Below, in pieces: positions 1 to 12,144 of a stretch of DNA of 64,000 nucleotides. Below the pieces are notes generated by a model that was not told the origin of the DNA, did not search any database, and saw only the letters and a list, made by a program, of their open reading frames with translations. The stretch spans positions 496,001-560,000 of the forward strand of contig NZ_QKOE01000001.1 of the NCBI RefSeq assembly GCF_003226565.1, in the 5' to 3' direction. A program made the position numbers and the translations under genes. Each line of letters starts with the position of its first letter. Positions within the stretch are counted from its first letter, which is position 1. This stretch comes from Parazoarcus communis SWub3 = DSM 12120 (GTDB lineage: Bacteria > Pseudomonadota > Gammaproteobacteria > Burkholderiales > Rhodocyclaceae).

Positions 1-1
1 G

Positions 2-157
2 TACGACCTTGCAAGGCGCTGCACCGTGCTGCTGTCCCCCGTTGCCGGCGACCTGGCGCCTTCAACACTCGCCGACTGGATCGTCCGCGATCGCCTGCCT
101 GTGCGTTTTCAGCTGCAGTTGCACAAAGTGCTGTGGAACGACGCTCGCGGGCGTTGA
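2..157 (+). CDS. queE: 7-carboxy-7-deazaguanine synthase, C-terminal fragment
   Basis: The gene is cut by the left window edge and only about 51 C-terminal residues are visible. The reading frame ends with a segment RFQLQLHKVLWND just before the stop, which matches the conserved C-terminus of the radical-SAM enzyme QueE. That enzyme converts 6-carboxytetrahydropterin to 7-carboxy-7-deazaguanine in the queuosine pathway. The next gene, 46 bases downstream on the same strand, is queC, the following step, which supports the call. The radical-SAM cysteines lie outside the window. Confidence 0.75.
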   Translation, partial: YDLARRCTVLLSPVAGDLAPSTLADWIVRDRLPVRFQLQLHKVLWNDARGR

Positions 158-203
158 TCCCGTCGTACCATAAGCCACTCCTCAGCATCACCGAGCCCCT
201 CTC

Positions 204-896
204 ATGAACACCACCCCTCGCGCCGTCGTCCTGCTGTCAGGCGGACTGGACTCAGCCACCTGCCTCGCCATCGCCCGTGACATGGGTTTTGAGACTTACG
301 CGTTGTCAGTGGCGTACGGTCAGCGTCACGCAGCCGAGTTGACCGCCTCCAAGCGTGTTGCCGACGCGCTCGGCGCCAGGGAGCACCGCCTGGCCCGGGT
401 CGAACTGGGGCAGTTCGGCGGATCTGCATTGACTGATGCCAGCATCGCCGTACCGGAGGACGGCGATACTGGCGGCATCCCGGTCACCTACGTGCCCGCA
501 CGCAATACGGTCATGCTGTCGATCGCGATGGCCTGGGCAGAAGTCCTGGATGCCCGTGACATCTTCGTCGGCGTCAATGCGGTGGATTATTCCGGCTATC
601 CCGACTGCCGACCGGCCTTCATCGAGGCTTTTCAGGCGATGGCCAACCTGGCCACGAAAGCCGGGGTCGAAGGTCACGGACTGCGCATCCATGCACCACT
701 GATTGAACTCTCCAAGGCCGACATCATCTGCCGCGGCAGTGCGCTCGGTGTGGATTACGGCCTCACCGTGTCATGCTACCAGGCAGACGACAGTGGCCGT
801 GCCTGCGGGCGATGCGACGCATGTCGCCTGCGCCGAGCCGGCTTCGACGCTGCCGGCCTGCCGGACCCAACGCCTTATCAGCACAGAAACGGCTGA
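204..896 (+). CDS. queC: 7-cyano-7-deazaguanine synthase QueC
   Basis: This 230-aa protein is a preQ0 synthase: it turns 7-carboxy-7-deazaguanine into 7-cyano-7-deazaguanine with ATP and ammonia. An N-terminal PP-loop SGGLDS (residues about 12-17) binds ATP. The C-terminal cysteines (SCYQ followed by [10 protein letters not shown]) form the expected zinc site. Length is normal for the family. It lies just after queE, so the two are probably co-transcribed. These are housekeeping genes in the chromosomal part of the window and are not linked to the defence operon further right, although 7-deazaguanine chemistry is used elsewhere in DNA modification. Confidence 0.95.
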   Translation: MNTTPRAVVLLSGGLDSATCLAIARDMGFETYALSVAYGQRHAAELTASKRVADALGAREHRLARVELGQFGGSALTDASIAVPEDGDTGGIPVTYVPARNTVMLSIAMAWAEVLDARDIFVGVNAVDYSGYPDCRPAFIEAFQAMANLATKAGVEGHGLRIHAPLIELSKADIICRGSALGVDYGLTVSCYQADDSGRACGRCDACRLRRAGFDAAGLPDPTPYQHRNG

Positions 897-938
897 TTTC
901 AAATAGAATCGCGGGTCGCCCTGCAACGGACCTGCATC

Positions 939-2045
939 ATGGAAGAACCCCTGGTCGCTGCCGCCACCATCACCTCGCTCGCCTTCGCGGTGGGCGTCGT
1001 ATTTGGATTCATCGGCAACAAAACCCATTTCTGCACCCTGGGTGCGGTATCGGACGTCATCAATATCGGTGACTGGAATCGCGCCCGCATGTGGATGCTG
1101 GCCATCGCCACCGCCATCCTTGGCACCGCCGCGCTTGGCCTGGCCGGCATGCTCGACGTTTCCAAGTCAATCTACACCACCGGCAAGCTGACCTGGCTCT
1201 CCCATATCGTGGGCGGCGCCTGTTTCGGCATCGGCATGACGCTGGCGTCGGGCTGTGGCAGCAAGACGCTGATCCGCATCGGTGGCGGAAACCTGAAATC
1301 GCTGGTTGTGTTCATCGTGCTCGGCATCAGCGCCTACATGACCATGCGCGGCCTCTTTGCCGTGTGGCGGGTACGCCTCCTGGACAGCGTTGCAGTCGAT
1401 CTCGATCATGGCCAGGACATCCCCGCCTTCCTCACCCACGCGGGGCTGGAAGCAGACACTGCCCTGCTCATTGCCGCTGCAGTCATTGGCGGTGGCCTGC
1501 TGCTTGCCGCCCTGATACGACGCGACGCCTGGCGTAGCGACGTGCTGATCGGCGGCCTGGTGATCGGCGCGCTGTCCGTTGCAGGCTGGTACGTCTCCGG
1601 TCATATCGGCTACGTCGCAGAGCATCCCGAGACACTGGAAGAGGCCTTCATCGCCACCAACAGTGGCCGTGCCGAGTCGCTGACCTTTGTCGCGCCCGTC
1701 GCCTATACCCTGGAGTTGCTGATGCTGTGGAGCGACAGCAGCCGCGTACTGACCTTCGGCATCGCCAGCGCACTTGGCGTCGTTGTCGGCTCTGCGCTGT
1801 ACGCCCTGCTCAGCAAGGGCTTCCGCCTCGAAGGCTTCCACACCGCAGACGATCTCGTGCGCCATCTGGTTGGTGCCGTCCTGATGGGCTTCGGCGGTGT
1901 CACCGCGCTGGGTTGTACCATCGGTCAAGGCATTACCGGCTTCTCGACGCTGGCCATCGGCTCCATCCTGACGACACTGGCCATCATCGCCGGCGCCGTG
2001 GTGACGATGAAGGTCCAGTACTGGCAGATGATGCGCGAGGCTTGA
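939..2045 (+). CDS. YeeE/YedE family sulfur-compound transporter
   Basis: A 368-aa polytopic inner-membrane protein of the YeeE/YedE (TsuA-like) family, whose characterised member takes up thiosulfate. Cysteines typical of the translocation path are visible: one in HFCTLGAV near the N-terminus, one in the SGCGSKTL segment, and one in ALGCTIGQG near the C-terminus. Hydrophobic stretches alternate with short loops along the whole length. It starts 42 bases after queC on the same strand. The substrate cannot be proved from sequence, and related proteins are also assigned to selenium or other sulfur compounds. Confidence 0.8.
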   Translation: MEEPLVAAATITSLAFAVGVVFGFIGNKTHFCTLGAVSDVINIGDWNRARMWMLAIATAILGTAALGLAGMLDVSKSIYTTGKLTWLSHIVGGACFGIGMTLASGCGSKTLIRIGGGNLKSLVVFIVLGISAYMTMRGLFAVWRVRLLDSVAVDLDHGQDIPAFLTHAGLEADTALLIAAAVIGGGLLLAALIRRDAWRSDVLIGGLVIGALSVAGWYVSGHIGYVAEHPETLEEAFIATNSGRAESLTFVAPVAYTLELLMLWSDSSRVLTFGIASALGVVVGSALYALLSKGFRLEGFHTADDLVRHLVGAVLMGFGGVTALGCTIGQGITGFSTLAIGSILTTLAIIAGAVVTMKVQYWQMMREA

Positions 2046-2081
2046 ACGGAGGCGCTCAGCGGCACCTCCCGCCCCGGCAAG

Positions 2082-3209
2082 TTATTCGAGATCGGCCAAC
2101 GGATGACTGCCTTCCTTGCCCGGCGCCAGGAAGGACTCGATCCGGGCGCGATCCACCGCGCTCACCGAGTCGTCCTGCCAGCGCGGTGCGCGATCCTTGT
2201 CGATCAGCAGGGCGCGTACCCCCTCGGCAAAATCCGGTGCCATCGTGGCTGCAACCGATACCCGGTATTCCAGCCGGAACACCTCGGCCAGCGACAGATG
2301 GCGAGCGCGTTGCAGCATCAGCGAGGACAGCACCGCGGACGACGGCGCACCGTGCGCAAACGTCTTGCCTGCGGTCGCCAGCCAGGGGTCGGCGTCCGCT
2401 GCCAGCGCCTGCAGGCGAGGCACAATGGCATCCAGACCACGGCGCCCGATCACCGTGTCGATGCGGTCGTAATGCATCCGCAGCCTGGATGGGGACAGGC
2501 CTTCCTCATCGCACATCTCATCGAGCAGACGGCTGAGGTTGTTGTGGTTACTGTCCGCGTTGCGACTCCAGCAGGTAGCCGACAAGGCCGACAGCACGGC
2601 ATCATGATCAGCCTGTGCCAGAACAAAATCAGCCAGCCCGGCAAAACGGGCATCTGCCGCATTGAGTTGCGCACCGGTCAGCGCCAGGAACAGCCCGGTA
2701 CGACCGGGCATCCGGTTCAGGAACCAGCTGCCGCCGACATCGGGATACAGTCCGATGGTGATTTCCGGCATTGCCATACGCGTCTGGTGGGTGACAACGC
2801 GGTGTGAAGCGCCCGCCATCAGCCCGATGCCGCCCCCCATGACCACACCGTGACCCCAGCACAGGATGGGCTTGAGGCTGGTATGGATGCGGTAGTCCAG
2901 GCGGTATTCGCGCTCGAAGAAGGCCGGCACCACCGCAGGGGCTGCACTGGCTCCGGCGGCACGTGCGGCGACAATCTCGCGCTGCAATGCGCGCACATCG
3001 CCCCCAGCGCAGAAGGCGCGATCGCCAGCTCCGTCGATCACTACCCCGACCACGGCCGGGTCGGCCAGCCAGCGGTCAAGTTGCGGCGCCAGTCGGTCAA
3101 TCATCTCCAGCGACAGGGCATTCAGGGTGGCCGGCACATTCAGGGTGGCATGGCCAAAACGACGGCCGCAGGCCGTGGGAATCTCGCGCAACAGCACGCA
3201 ATCGTTCAT
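2082..3209 (-). CDS. Enoyl-CoA hydratase / 3-hydroxyisobutyryl-CoA hydrolase family protein
   Basis: A 375-aa crotonase-fold protein. It shows the oxyanion-hole segments AFCAGGDVRAL (residues about 65-75) and the later GGGIGLMAG turn, then the catalytic-region PEITIGLYPDVGGS. The length and the PDVGGSWFLNR segment favour the ECH_2 / 3-hydroxyisobutyryl-CoA hydrolase type, which acts in valine catabolism, over a short 260-aa enoyl-CoA hydratase. It converges with the upstream transporter. The exact substrate is inferred from family length and motif only. Confidence 0.8.
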   Translation of the reverse strand: MNDCVLLREIPTACGRRFGHATLNVPATLNALSLEMIDRLAPQLDRWLADPAVVGVVIDGAGDRAFCAGGDVRALQREIVAARAAGASAAPAVVPAFFEREYRLDYRIHTSLKPILCWGHGVVMGGGIGLMAGASHRVVTHQTRMAMPEITIGLYPDVGGSWFLNRMPGRTGLFLALTGAQLNAADARFAGLADFVLAQADHDAVLSALSATCWSRNADSNHNNLSRLLDEMCDEEGLSPSRLRMHYDRIDTVIGRRGLDAIVPRLQALAADADPWLATAGKTFAHGAPSSAVLSSLMLQRARHLSLAEVFRLEYRVSVAATMAPDFAEGVRALLIDKDRAPRWQDDSVSAVDRARIESFLAPGKEGSHPLADLE

Positions 3210-3359
3210 CTGGGGTTTCTCCGGGTGAGGTCAGGCAGAGGGGCGCACATCATGGGCGGTGCACCGCAACAGGCCTCCACTATGCCATCGACTCAGATGC
3301 CGGGCGACAGGAGCACGCCAGTCCAGCCTCACCCGGGCTGGCAAGCGCGCCGCACAGAA

Positions 3360-3406
3360 ACACAAAATGTAGTCACATCAAAGCCATCATAAACTACGAG
3401 TAGTAG
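3360..3406 (+). promoter_or_regulatory. Paired NrdR boxes upstream of nrdAB
   Basis: Two 16-bp sites, ACACAAAATGTAGTCA at 3360-3375 and AAACTACGAGTAGTAG at 3391-3406, resemble the NrdR consensus acaCwAtATaTwGtgt. The first is a close match; the second keeps the CwA...TwGt core. Their starts are 31 bp apart, about three helical turns, which is the spacing expected for cooperative NrdR binding. NrdR is the ATP/dATP-sensing repressor of ribonucleotide reductase genes. The consensus is quoted from memory. Confidence 0.6.
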
Positions 3407-3447
3407 GTCAATATTAACGCCAGGCTTGACGGGCCTATCAAGCCGAC

Positions 3448-3645
3448 GTAAGGTTCAGCCCGTCGAGGCTGCCCGACGATGGTCGGGCAAGGGAATCCGG
3501 TGAGACACCATCAGGCGTCAAATCCGGGGCTGCCCCCGCAACTGTAATCGGCGAGTCCGCCGCCACATCGTGCCACTGGACGGGTGCTCCGCACTCTCCG
3601 GGAAGGCCGGCGAAGGACGACGACCCGAAAGCCAGGAGACCTGCC
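3448..3645 (+). ncRNA. Cobalamin (adenosylcobalamin) riboswitch
   Basis: The conserved landmarks appear in order: AAGGGAATCCGGTGAGAC near 3489, GGGGCTGCCCCCGCAACTGTAA near 3526-3546 (the B12-box region), GGGAAGGCCGGCGAAGGA near 3600, and GACCCGAAAGCCAGGAGACCTGCC near 3622-3645. It lies in the leader of nrdA, about 180 bases before the start codon. B12 would repress the B12-independent class Ia reductase, probably by hiding the ribosome site or stopping transcription. I do not see a textbook terminator before nrdA. Confidence 0.93.
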
Positions 3646-3824
3646 CGACATCCTTTCAACGCGTTCGGGGCGGGGTGTCCCCCAGCAAGAGGCATGGTCC
3701 AGTCCATTTCACTTGTCCTTCGTGTCGTCGTCCGCTGCCCGCGCACACCGTGCGCCACGGCTGCCAGGGTGATGCCACGCGCACCGATCGCAACGTTCAT
3801 TTCGCTGCCCGAGGACACGCCCCC

Positions 3825-6677
<2,853 letters not shown>

Positions 6678-6680
6678 ATA

Positions 6681-7886
6681 ATGAGTGCCTTCAACTTCAA
6701 CGACTGGGACACCCCTGCCCCCACCCACACGCCGCACCCCACGTCGGCGCAACACGCCGCTGCAACGGGTCTGACCAAGATCGGCAACACCGAAACCGCC
6801 CTCACCGATGGCCGCCCCGGACTGGACGCCGATGCCACCCGCAACCCGGCCCTGCTTGCGCCGGACGCGCGCCCGGGTGCGCTGGCGGCCGTGCGCGCCA
6901 GCGACAAACGGGTGGTCAACGGCCAGGGCGACATCAACCAGCTCGCCCCTTTCAAATACCCCTGGGCCTGGGAGTTCTTCCTCAATGCCAACCGCAACCA
7001 CTGGACGCCACTGGAAATCTCCATGGCCCAGGACGTGCACGACTATCACCACAAACTGACGCCGGCCGAACGCCATGTGTTCGAGAACGTGCTGTCCTAC
7101 CTCACCACCTCCGACATCCTGGCCATGCGCAACATCGGCCTGGCAGTGATGGAAAAGATGACCGCCCCCGAACTGCAGATCTACCAGGCACGGCAAGTGT
7201 ACGAAGAGGCCCTGCACACGTGGACCTACCAGCACTGCATCGAAACCATCGGCCTGGATCAGCAGGAAATCTACAACCGCTATCGCGTCGTCCCCGAAAT
7301 CCACGGCAAGATCGCGCTCGCGAACCGTCGTCTGGAGCGCGTCATGCGCTCGGACTTCGACTTGAGCAAGCGCGACAACCTGCACGAGTTCGCCCTCTCC
7401 TACCTGTTCTTCGCCGGCATCTTCGAAGGCTGCTGGTTCTACAATGGCTTCACCCCCATCTTCGCCCTGCAGCGCCGAGGCCTGATGAAGGGCACAGCCG
7501 AACAGCTGCAGTACATCATGCGTGACGAAGTACTGCACTGCGCCTTCGGCATCCGCGTCGTCCGCACCCTGATCGCCGAAGAAGAACTGGAACTGGACCC
7601 ACACGCCATCACCCAGCTATGGCAAGAGGCCGAAGCCTGCGAAAGTGCCTACGCCAGCTACCTGTTGCGCGACCCCATCCTGGGCTACTCCGCCAGCCAG
7701 CACATGGCCCAGTTCCGCTTCATCGCCAACCGCCGGGCACGCCAGCTCGGCCTGACCGAACCCTATCCGGGTGCAGAGAACGCGCTACCGTGGCTGGACG
7801 AACAGGCCAACATGCGCAAGGAGAAGAACTTCTTCGAAACCCGGGTGACGGAGTATCAGACGGGTGGGGCCTTGAGCTGGGACTGA
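6681..7886 (+). CDS. nrdB: Ribonucleoside-diphosphate reductase class Ia, beta subunit
   Basis: A 401-aa di-iron/tyrosyl-radical subunit partner of NrdA. The metal and radical motif EEALHTWTYQH keeps Glu-x2-His and the Tyr four residues later that carries the radical, and the preceding TSDILAM supplies the Asp ligand. A second EGCWFYNGF / DEVLHCAFG set gives the C-terminal metal ligands. The N-terminal 75 residues are an alanine/threonine-rich extension of low complexity. It starts 3 bases after nrdA, so the two are co-translated from one transcript. Confidence 0.95.
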   Translation: MSAFNFNDWDTPAPTHTPHPTSAQHAAATGLTKIGNTETALTDGRPGLDADATRNPALLAPDARPGALAAVRASDKRVVNGQGDINQLAPFKYPWAWEFFLNANRNHWTPLEISMAQDVHDYHHKLTPAERHVFENVLSYLTTSDILAMRNIGLAVMEKMTAPELQIYQARQVYEEALHTWTYQHCIETIGLDQQEIYNRYRVVPEIHGKIALANRRLERVMRSDFDLSKRDNLHEFALSYLFFAGIFEGCWFYNGFTPIFALQRRGLMKGTAEQLQYIMRDEVLHCAFGIRVVRTLIAEEELELDPHAITQLWQEAEACESAYASYLLRDPILGYSASQHMAQFRFIANRRARQLGLTEPYPGAENALPWLDEQANMRKEKNFFETRVTEYQTGGALSWD

Positions 7887-7895
7887 GTGGCAACC

Positions 7896-7920
7896 ATGGC
7901 CGACTTGCCCCGTCGGCCAT
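7896..7920 (+). terminator. Hairpin after nrdB
   Basis: A 9-bp perfect stem (ATGGCCGAC / GTCGGCCAT) with a 7-base loop lies 10 bases after the nrdB stop. There is no T-run, so it is a weak intrinsic terminator at best. The remaining 320 bases to the next gene (7921-8240) hold no convincing gene; I see only further GC-rich inverted repeats. Confidence 0.45.
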
Positions 7921-8240
7921 CTCCCGACGACAGCCCCAGCCCGCGGTCACGGCTATCCTTCCCTGCTTCTTCAACCTGGCGCCGCCCTTCGTGGGGCCGG
8001 GAGCCCCCCTTGTTGCCTGCGGTCGAGCGGCTTCCTTTGTGCCGCAGGTGCCAGCGCGGAATACGTGTAGTGACCGACTGTGGTGTCAGAGTACTGCCGA
8101 TGCGCATCCCGGAGGTAAAGACGGGTCGTATGGATGACGCCTGCACTCGATTGAGCGCAAGATATGCAGATGCCCGGAAACAAGCTGTATTCAGGCGCAA
8201 AACGGTCATCTGAAAAGCAAGCACAAAAGACAGGTTTCCC

Positions 8241-10796
8241 ATGCACACAATGACGAACGCGGCCGATCTGCTGACCCAGACGCTGGAGCAGGCAGTGGAT
8301 GCAGTGGTGATGATCGATGAGCACAATCATGTCATCCTGTTCAATGCAGCCGCAGAGCGACTGTGGGGGCGGCCACGCGAACAGGTGCTGGGGCGGAATG
8401 TTGCCATGCTGGTACCGGCCGGGATTCGCGCCCAGCACGATGGCTTCATCCAGGCCAATCGCGACACAGGCATAGACCGTATCGTGGGCAGCAGTATCGA
8501 GTTACCGATCGAGCGTGCGGATGGCTGCATCGTGTGGGGTTCGATGTCGATCTCGCGCATCCGCATGCCCGAAAAGACGCTCTATACCGCATTCGTCAAG
8601 GACATCACCGAGCGGCGCCAACTCGATGAAACCCTGAAGCTGATGTCTTTGTGCCTGAACGAAACCGACAACGCCGTGATCGTGACCGATGCGGAGGAAC
8701 GCATCCTGCACGTCAATACCGGCTTCACCCGCTTGTTCGGCTGGTCGCTGGACGAAGCCCGCGGACAACGGCCGCAATCCCTGTTGTTTGCCCACCCTTG
8801 CTGCCCGCGCCGCCACTTCGATGACATTGAGACGGAGTTGAGCCTTGGTCGCAGCTTCCGTTCCGATGAACTGGTCTGCGACCGTACGGGCCATCCGCTT
8901 TGGTGTTCCATGGTGCTCAACCCAATTGCGGCCCCAGGCGGCGGGCGCAGTCATACCGTGGGCATCCTGACCGACATCACCCATACCAAGATGCACGAAG
9001 TGCTACAGCACAAGGTGCTGGCGGCCATGGCCCGTGAGGCATCACTGACCGAGGTGATGAACCTGGTCTGTACCGAGGTGGAGCATGTCGCCCCGGAGAT
9101 CACCGCAACAATCCTGCGTGTCGACAATGACCAACGCCTGCGCCCGCTGGCAGCCCCCAGCCTGCCGCCTTCCTATTCGCACGCGCTCGACGGCGCCCCA
9201 GTCGGTCCGAATGCCGGCTCCTGTGGAACCGCTGCATTTCGCGGCGAGCCAGTTCTGGTCACGGACATCGCGCGCGATCCGCTCTGGGCAGACTACAAGC
9301 ACCTGATCCTGCCACTGGGCCGCAAGGCCTGCTGGTCGAGTCCGATCAAGGCGCACGATGGCCGCGTACTAGGCACCTTTGCCTTCTACTTCAAGGAATG
9401 CCGCGGACCTGACCGCCTGCACGAGCGACTGGTCGAGGTCTGTGTGGACTTATGCGCACTGGCCCTGGAACGCGAGGAAAGCCGAGCCCGCATCCGCCAG
9501 TTGGCGTTCTATGACCCCCTGACCGGCCTGCCCAATCGCAGCCTTCTGCACGCTCACGCTGATCAGGCCATTTCACGTGCAGCGCGCAATGACGAGCCGC
9601 TGGCTGTGCTCTTCATCGATCTCGACCGCTTCAAGCAGGTCAACGACTCGCTCGGCCACCCTGCTGGCGATGAACTGCTGCGGATTGCGACCCGGCGTCT
9701 GCAGGACGAGGTCCGCGACGCCGACATTGTCGGACGCCTTTCGGGCGACGAGTTCGTCGTCGTGCTGACTCAGTGCGACAGCGCACGTGCAACCGATACG
9801 GTCGAGCGCTTGCTGGCCGCGCTCAGCACCCCCTGCCAGCTTGGTGACGTGGTGCTGACTCCATCAGCCAGCATCGGCATCAGCCTGTTTCCGGACAACG
9901 GGCGGGACATGGAAACCCTGCTCCATCACGCAGACATGGCCATGTATCAAGCCAAAGGCGGCGGGCGAGGGCGCTTCAGCTTCTTCAGCGACGAGATGAA
10001 TGCACTTGCGCAGGAACGACTGGCGCTTGAAGCCGCACTGCGCGAGGCCTTGTCAAAAGGTCAGTTGCAACTGCATTACCAGCCTCAGCTCGACCTCGAG
10101 AGCGGCCAGCTCTATGGCGTAGAAGCCCTGGCACGATGGACGCATCCGCAACTTGGCAACATTTCGCCGGTGCGTTTCATCCCACTCGCAGAGGAATGCG
10201 GGTTGATCGGAGCCCTAAGCCAATGGGCGCTGCGCGAGGCCTGCCGCCAACTGGCGGACTGGCGCAGCCGAGGCCTGGTCATCCCGGCCGTGTCGGTCAA
10301 TCTGTCTCCAACCAACTTCCATAACCTGGAGCTGCCCCGTGCGATTGCCGAAACGCTGCGCGCGCATGCACTGGCGCCGTCCGACCTGACCGTGGAGATC
10401 ACCGAGAGCGTGCTGATGGATACCCATCCCAGTACCCTGAAAACCATTGCCGAGATCCACGCTCAAGGCGTCAGGCTGGCGATGGACGACTTCGGCACTG
10501 GCTACTCCAGCCTGGGTTATCTGCGCCAGCTACCGGTCACCGAGCTGAAACTGGACAAGAGCTTTGTCAGCAGCCTGAACGATGACCACGCAACCCGTGC
10601 CCTGACCCATGCAGTCATCCGTATCGGCGACAGCCTGCGCCTGACGGTGGTTGCAGAAGGCGTCGAAACCGCTGCACAACGGAGCATCCTGCGCTCGCAG
10701 GGCTACCATATCGCGCAGGGCTACCTGTTCTCGCCACCGCTGCCGGCCCCCGCTCTCGAGCGCTGGCTGCAGGCTCGCGCCGACGCAACATCCTGA
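8241..10796 (+). CDS. DosP-like PAS-PAS-GAF-GGDEF-EAL c-di-GMP phosphodiesterase
   Basis: An 851-aa sensor with the same domain order as E. coli DosP: PAS (about 15-120), PAS (about 130-250), a GAF-like region (about 260-410), GGDEF (about 420-575) and EAL (about 590-845). The EAL domain keeps VEALARW, VNLSP, TESVLMD, MDDFGTGYSSL, LDKSF and AEGVET, so it should hydrolyse c-di-GMP. The GGDEF signature is SGDEF. The first PAS keeps the His equivalent to the DosP haem ligand (His66, in AQHDGF), while the DosP distal Met is replaced by Ser. An oxygen- or redox-gas-sensing role is therefore inferred. It starts 354 bases after nrdB. The second Met (8250) is an alternative start. Confidence 0.85.
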   Translation: MHTMTNAADLLTQTLEQAVDAVVMIDEHNHVILFNAAAERLWGRPREQVLGRNVAMLVPAGIRAQHDGFIQANRDTGIDRIVGSSIELPIERADGCIVWGSMSISRIRMPEKTLYTAFVKDITERRQLDETLKLMSLCLNETDNAVIVTDAEERILHVNTGFTRLFGWSLDEARGQRPQSLLFAHPCCPRRHFDDIETELSLGRSFRSDELVCDRTGHPLWCSMVLNPIAAPGGGRSHTVGILTDITHTKMHEVLQHKVLAAMAREASLTEVMNLVCTEVEHVAPEITATILRVDNDQRLRPLAAPSLPPSYSHALDGAPVGPNAGSCGTAAFRGEPVLVTDIARDPLWADYKHLILPLGRKACWSSPIKAHDGRVLGTFAFYFKECRGPDRLHERLVEVCVDLCALALEREESRARIRQLAFYDPLTGLPNRSLLHAHADQAISRAARNDEPLAVLFIDLDRFKQVNDSLGHPAGDELLRIATRRLQDEVRDADIVGRLSGDEFVVVLTQCDSARATDTVERLLAALSTPCQLGDVVLTPSASIGISLFPDNGRDMETLLHHADMAMYQAKGGGRGRFSFFSDEMNALAQERLALEAALREALSKGQLQLHYQPQLDLESGQLYGVEALARWTHPQLGNISPVRFIPLAEECGLIGALSQWALREACRQLADWRSRGLVIPAVSVNLSPTNFHNLELPRAIAETLRAHALAPSDLTVEITESVLMDTHPSTLKTIAEIHAQGVRLAMDDFGTGYSSLGYLRQLPVTELKLDKSFVSSLNDDHATRALTHAVIRIGDSLRLTVVAEGVETAAQRSILRSQGYHIAQGYLFSPPLPAPALERWLQARADATS

Positions 10797-10864
10797 GCCC
10801 ACACACCCTGTGTATTTCGCACGCTCGGGTATAGTCGGGCACTCAAGCCACTTTGCCACACGCC

Positions 10865-11995
10865 ATGCCGCCCGTACTCCAAGCCCCACTCATCGTACGC
10901 GTCCTGCTGCTACTGATCTTCGCAGCCGGCGTCTACTTCTTCGGCGGCTTTCTGGTCCCCGTGCTTGCTGCGCTGATCATCGGCTTTGCCAGTTGGCCGC
11001 TCTATCGCCGGGTGGTCCAGACCTGCAATGGCAACACGACACAGGCGGCGACCATCGCACTGCTGGTGGTCATCTGCGCCCTGATCGCTCCGCTCTCGAT
11101 CGCCCTGCACTATGCACTCGACGAAGCAAGCGGGTTTGTACGCTGGGTGCTGGAGGCGAACCGGATGGGCGCGCCGCCACCGCAGTGGATCGAGGCCCTG
11201 CCGATGATCGGCGAGCGTCTCGCCGGATACTGGCGACAGCACCTGAGCCAGCCCAACGCACTTGGCCACTGGGTACAACTGCTCAGTGGCGAACACCTGG
11301 GAGACATTTACCGCACCGCACTTGCCGCAACCCGTGACCTGTTTCATCTGGCACTGACGCTGTTGTTCATGCTGATCACGCTGTTCTTCGTATACAAGGA
11401 CGGTGCGCGGATCGCCGCCCAGCTCGATATTGCAGGCGAACGCATCCTGCCACTTCGCTGGCAACGGTTCTCGCGTGTCGTACCGACAACGGTCAGCGCT
11501 ACGGTCACCGGCATGGGTCTGATTGCGATCGGAGAGGGCGTGGTGCTTGGAATTGCCTACGCAATCGCCGGCGTACCGTCCCCGGTGTTGCTCGGCGTCG
11601 TCACGGGTTTCATGGCCCTGATTCCGGGCGGCGCACCCCTGAGCTTCACCTTGGTATCGCTCTATCTCGTTGGCTCGGGCTCGCTTGCCGCAGGCGTCGG
11701 GCTATTCATCTGGGGAACGGTCGAGTTGTTCATCGTCGACAAGACCCTGCGCCCACGGCTGGTGGGCGGGCCGGTAAAGCTACCCTTCCTGCCCACCTTC
11801 TTTGGCCTTGTCGGCGGCGTACAGACCATGGGACTGGTGGGGCTTTTCGTCGGCCCCGTTCTGATGGCGTTGTTGGTCGCTGTCTGGCGTGAATGGTTGC
11901 TGGGCGTGCAATCGACCCCGCTTCCCTTGGCCAACTTACCCGCCCAAGCCGATCCTGTTCCAAACCAGCAGATGCGCGGCAACATCGATCGATAA
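10865..11995 (+). CDS. AI-2E / PerM family transporter
   Basis: A 376-aa polytopic membrane protein of the AI-2E transporter (PF01594, YdiK/PerM/TqsA) family. Two N-terminal hydrophobic segments (residues about 10-60), a soluble middle section, and a C-terminal run of four or five segments are visible. The family motif region around SPVLLGVVTGFMALIPGGAP precedes the last helices, and GGVQTMGLVGLFVGPVLMA closes it. I chose the ATG at 10865; an in-frame TTG at 10853 is possible. The substrate is unknown. Confidence 0.8.
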   Translation: MPPVLQAPLIVRVLLLLIFAAGVYFFGGFLVPVLAALIIGFASWPLYRRVVQTCNGNTTQAATIALLVVICALIAPLSIALHYALDEASGFVRWVLEANRMGAPPPQWIEALPMIGERLAGYWRQHLSQPNALGHWVQLLSGEHLGDIYRTALAATRDLFHLALTLLFMLITLFFVYKDGARIAAQLDIAGERILPLRWQRFSRVVPTTVSATVTGMGLIAIGEGVVLGIAYAIAGVPSPVLLGVVTGFMALIPGGAPLSFTLVSLYLVGSGSLAAGVGLFIWGTVELFIVDKTLRPRLVGGPVKLPFLPTFFGLVGGVQTMGLVGLFVGPVLMALLVAVWREWLLGVQSTPLPLANLPAQADPVPNQQMRGNIDR

Positions 11996-12048
11996 GCAGA
12001 TTTCTTGACCGAAGAAAAATTCACCATTATAATTTTGCACTCTTTCGG

Positions 12049-12124
12049 GGGTCGTTAGCTCAGCTGGTAGAGCAGCGGACTTTTAATCCGTTGGTCGCAG
12101 GTTCGAATCCCGCACGGCCTACCA
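12049..12124 (+). tRNA. tRNA-Lys (anticodon TTT)
   Basis: A 76-base tRNA with encoded CCA. The D arm (AGCTCAGCTGGTAGAGC), the anticodon stem-loop GGACTTTTAATCC with anticodon TTT, and the T arm GCAGGTTCGAATCCCGC are all present. The acceptor stem GGGTCGT pairs with ACGGCCT, giving G1-U72 and U4-G69 wobble pairs where bacterial tRNA-Lys usually has GGGTCGT/ACGACCC. An integrase follows, so the 3' part is probably supplied by the integrated element. Confidence 0.95.
12090..12124 (+). other. Probable attL (3' part of tRNA-Lys)
   Basis: Tyrosine recombinases commonly use the 3' end of a tRNA gene as attachment site, and this one starts 274 bases downstream pointing away from the tRNA. The two acceptor-stem wobbles lie in this segment. 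No second copy of the tRNA 3' end is visible up to 64,000, so attR must lie outside the window. The exact crossover is not determined. Confidence 0.55.
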
Positions 12125-12144
12125 CCGAATTAAGTCAGCAAATC

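Noticed and set aside
1-896. queE-queC as part of a Dpd-type 7-deazaguanine DNA-modification system
   Set aside because: They lie outside the element, next to other housekeeping genes, and no dpdA-like transglycosylase is visible in the window.
3570-3824. Longer open frame for NrdA beginning at 3570
   Set aside because: It reads through the cobalamin riboswitch and lacks a ribosome site. ATG 3825 has GAGGA at the right spacing and starts the family-like sequence.
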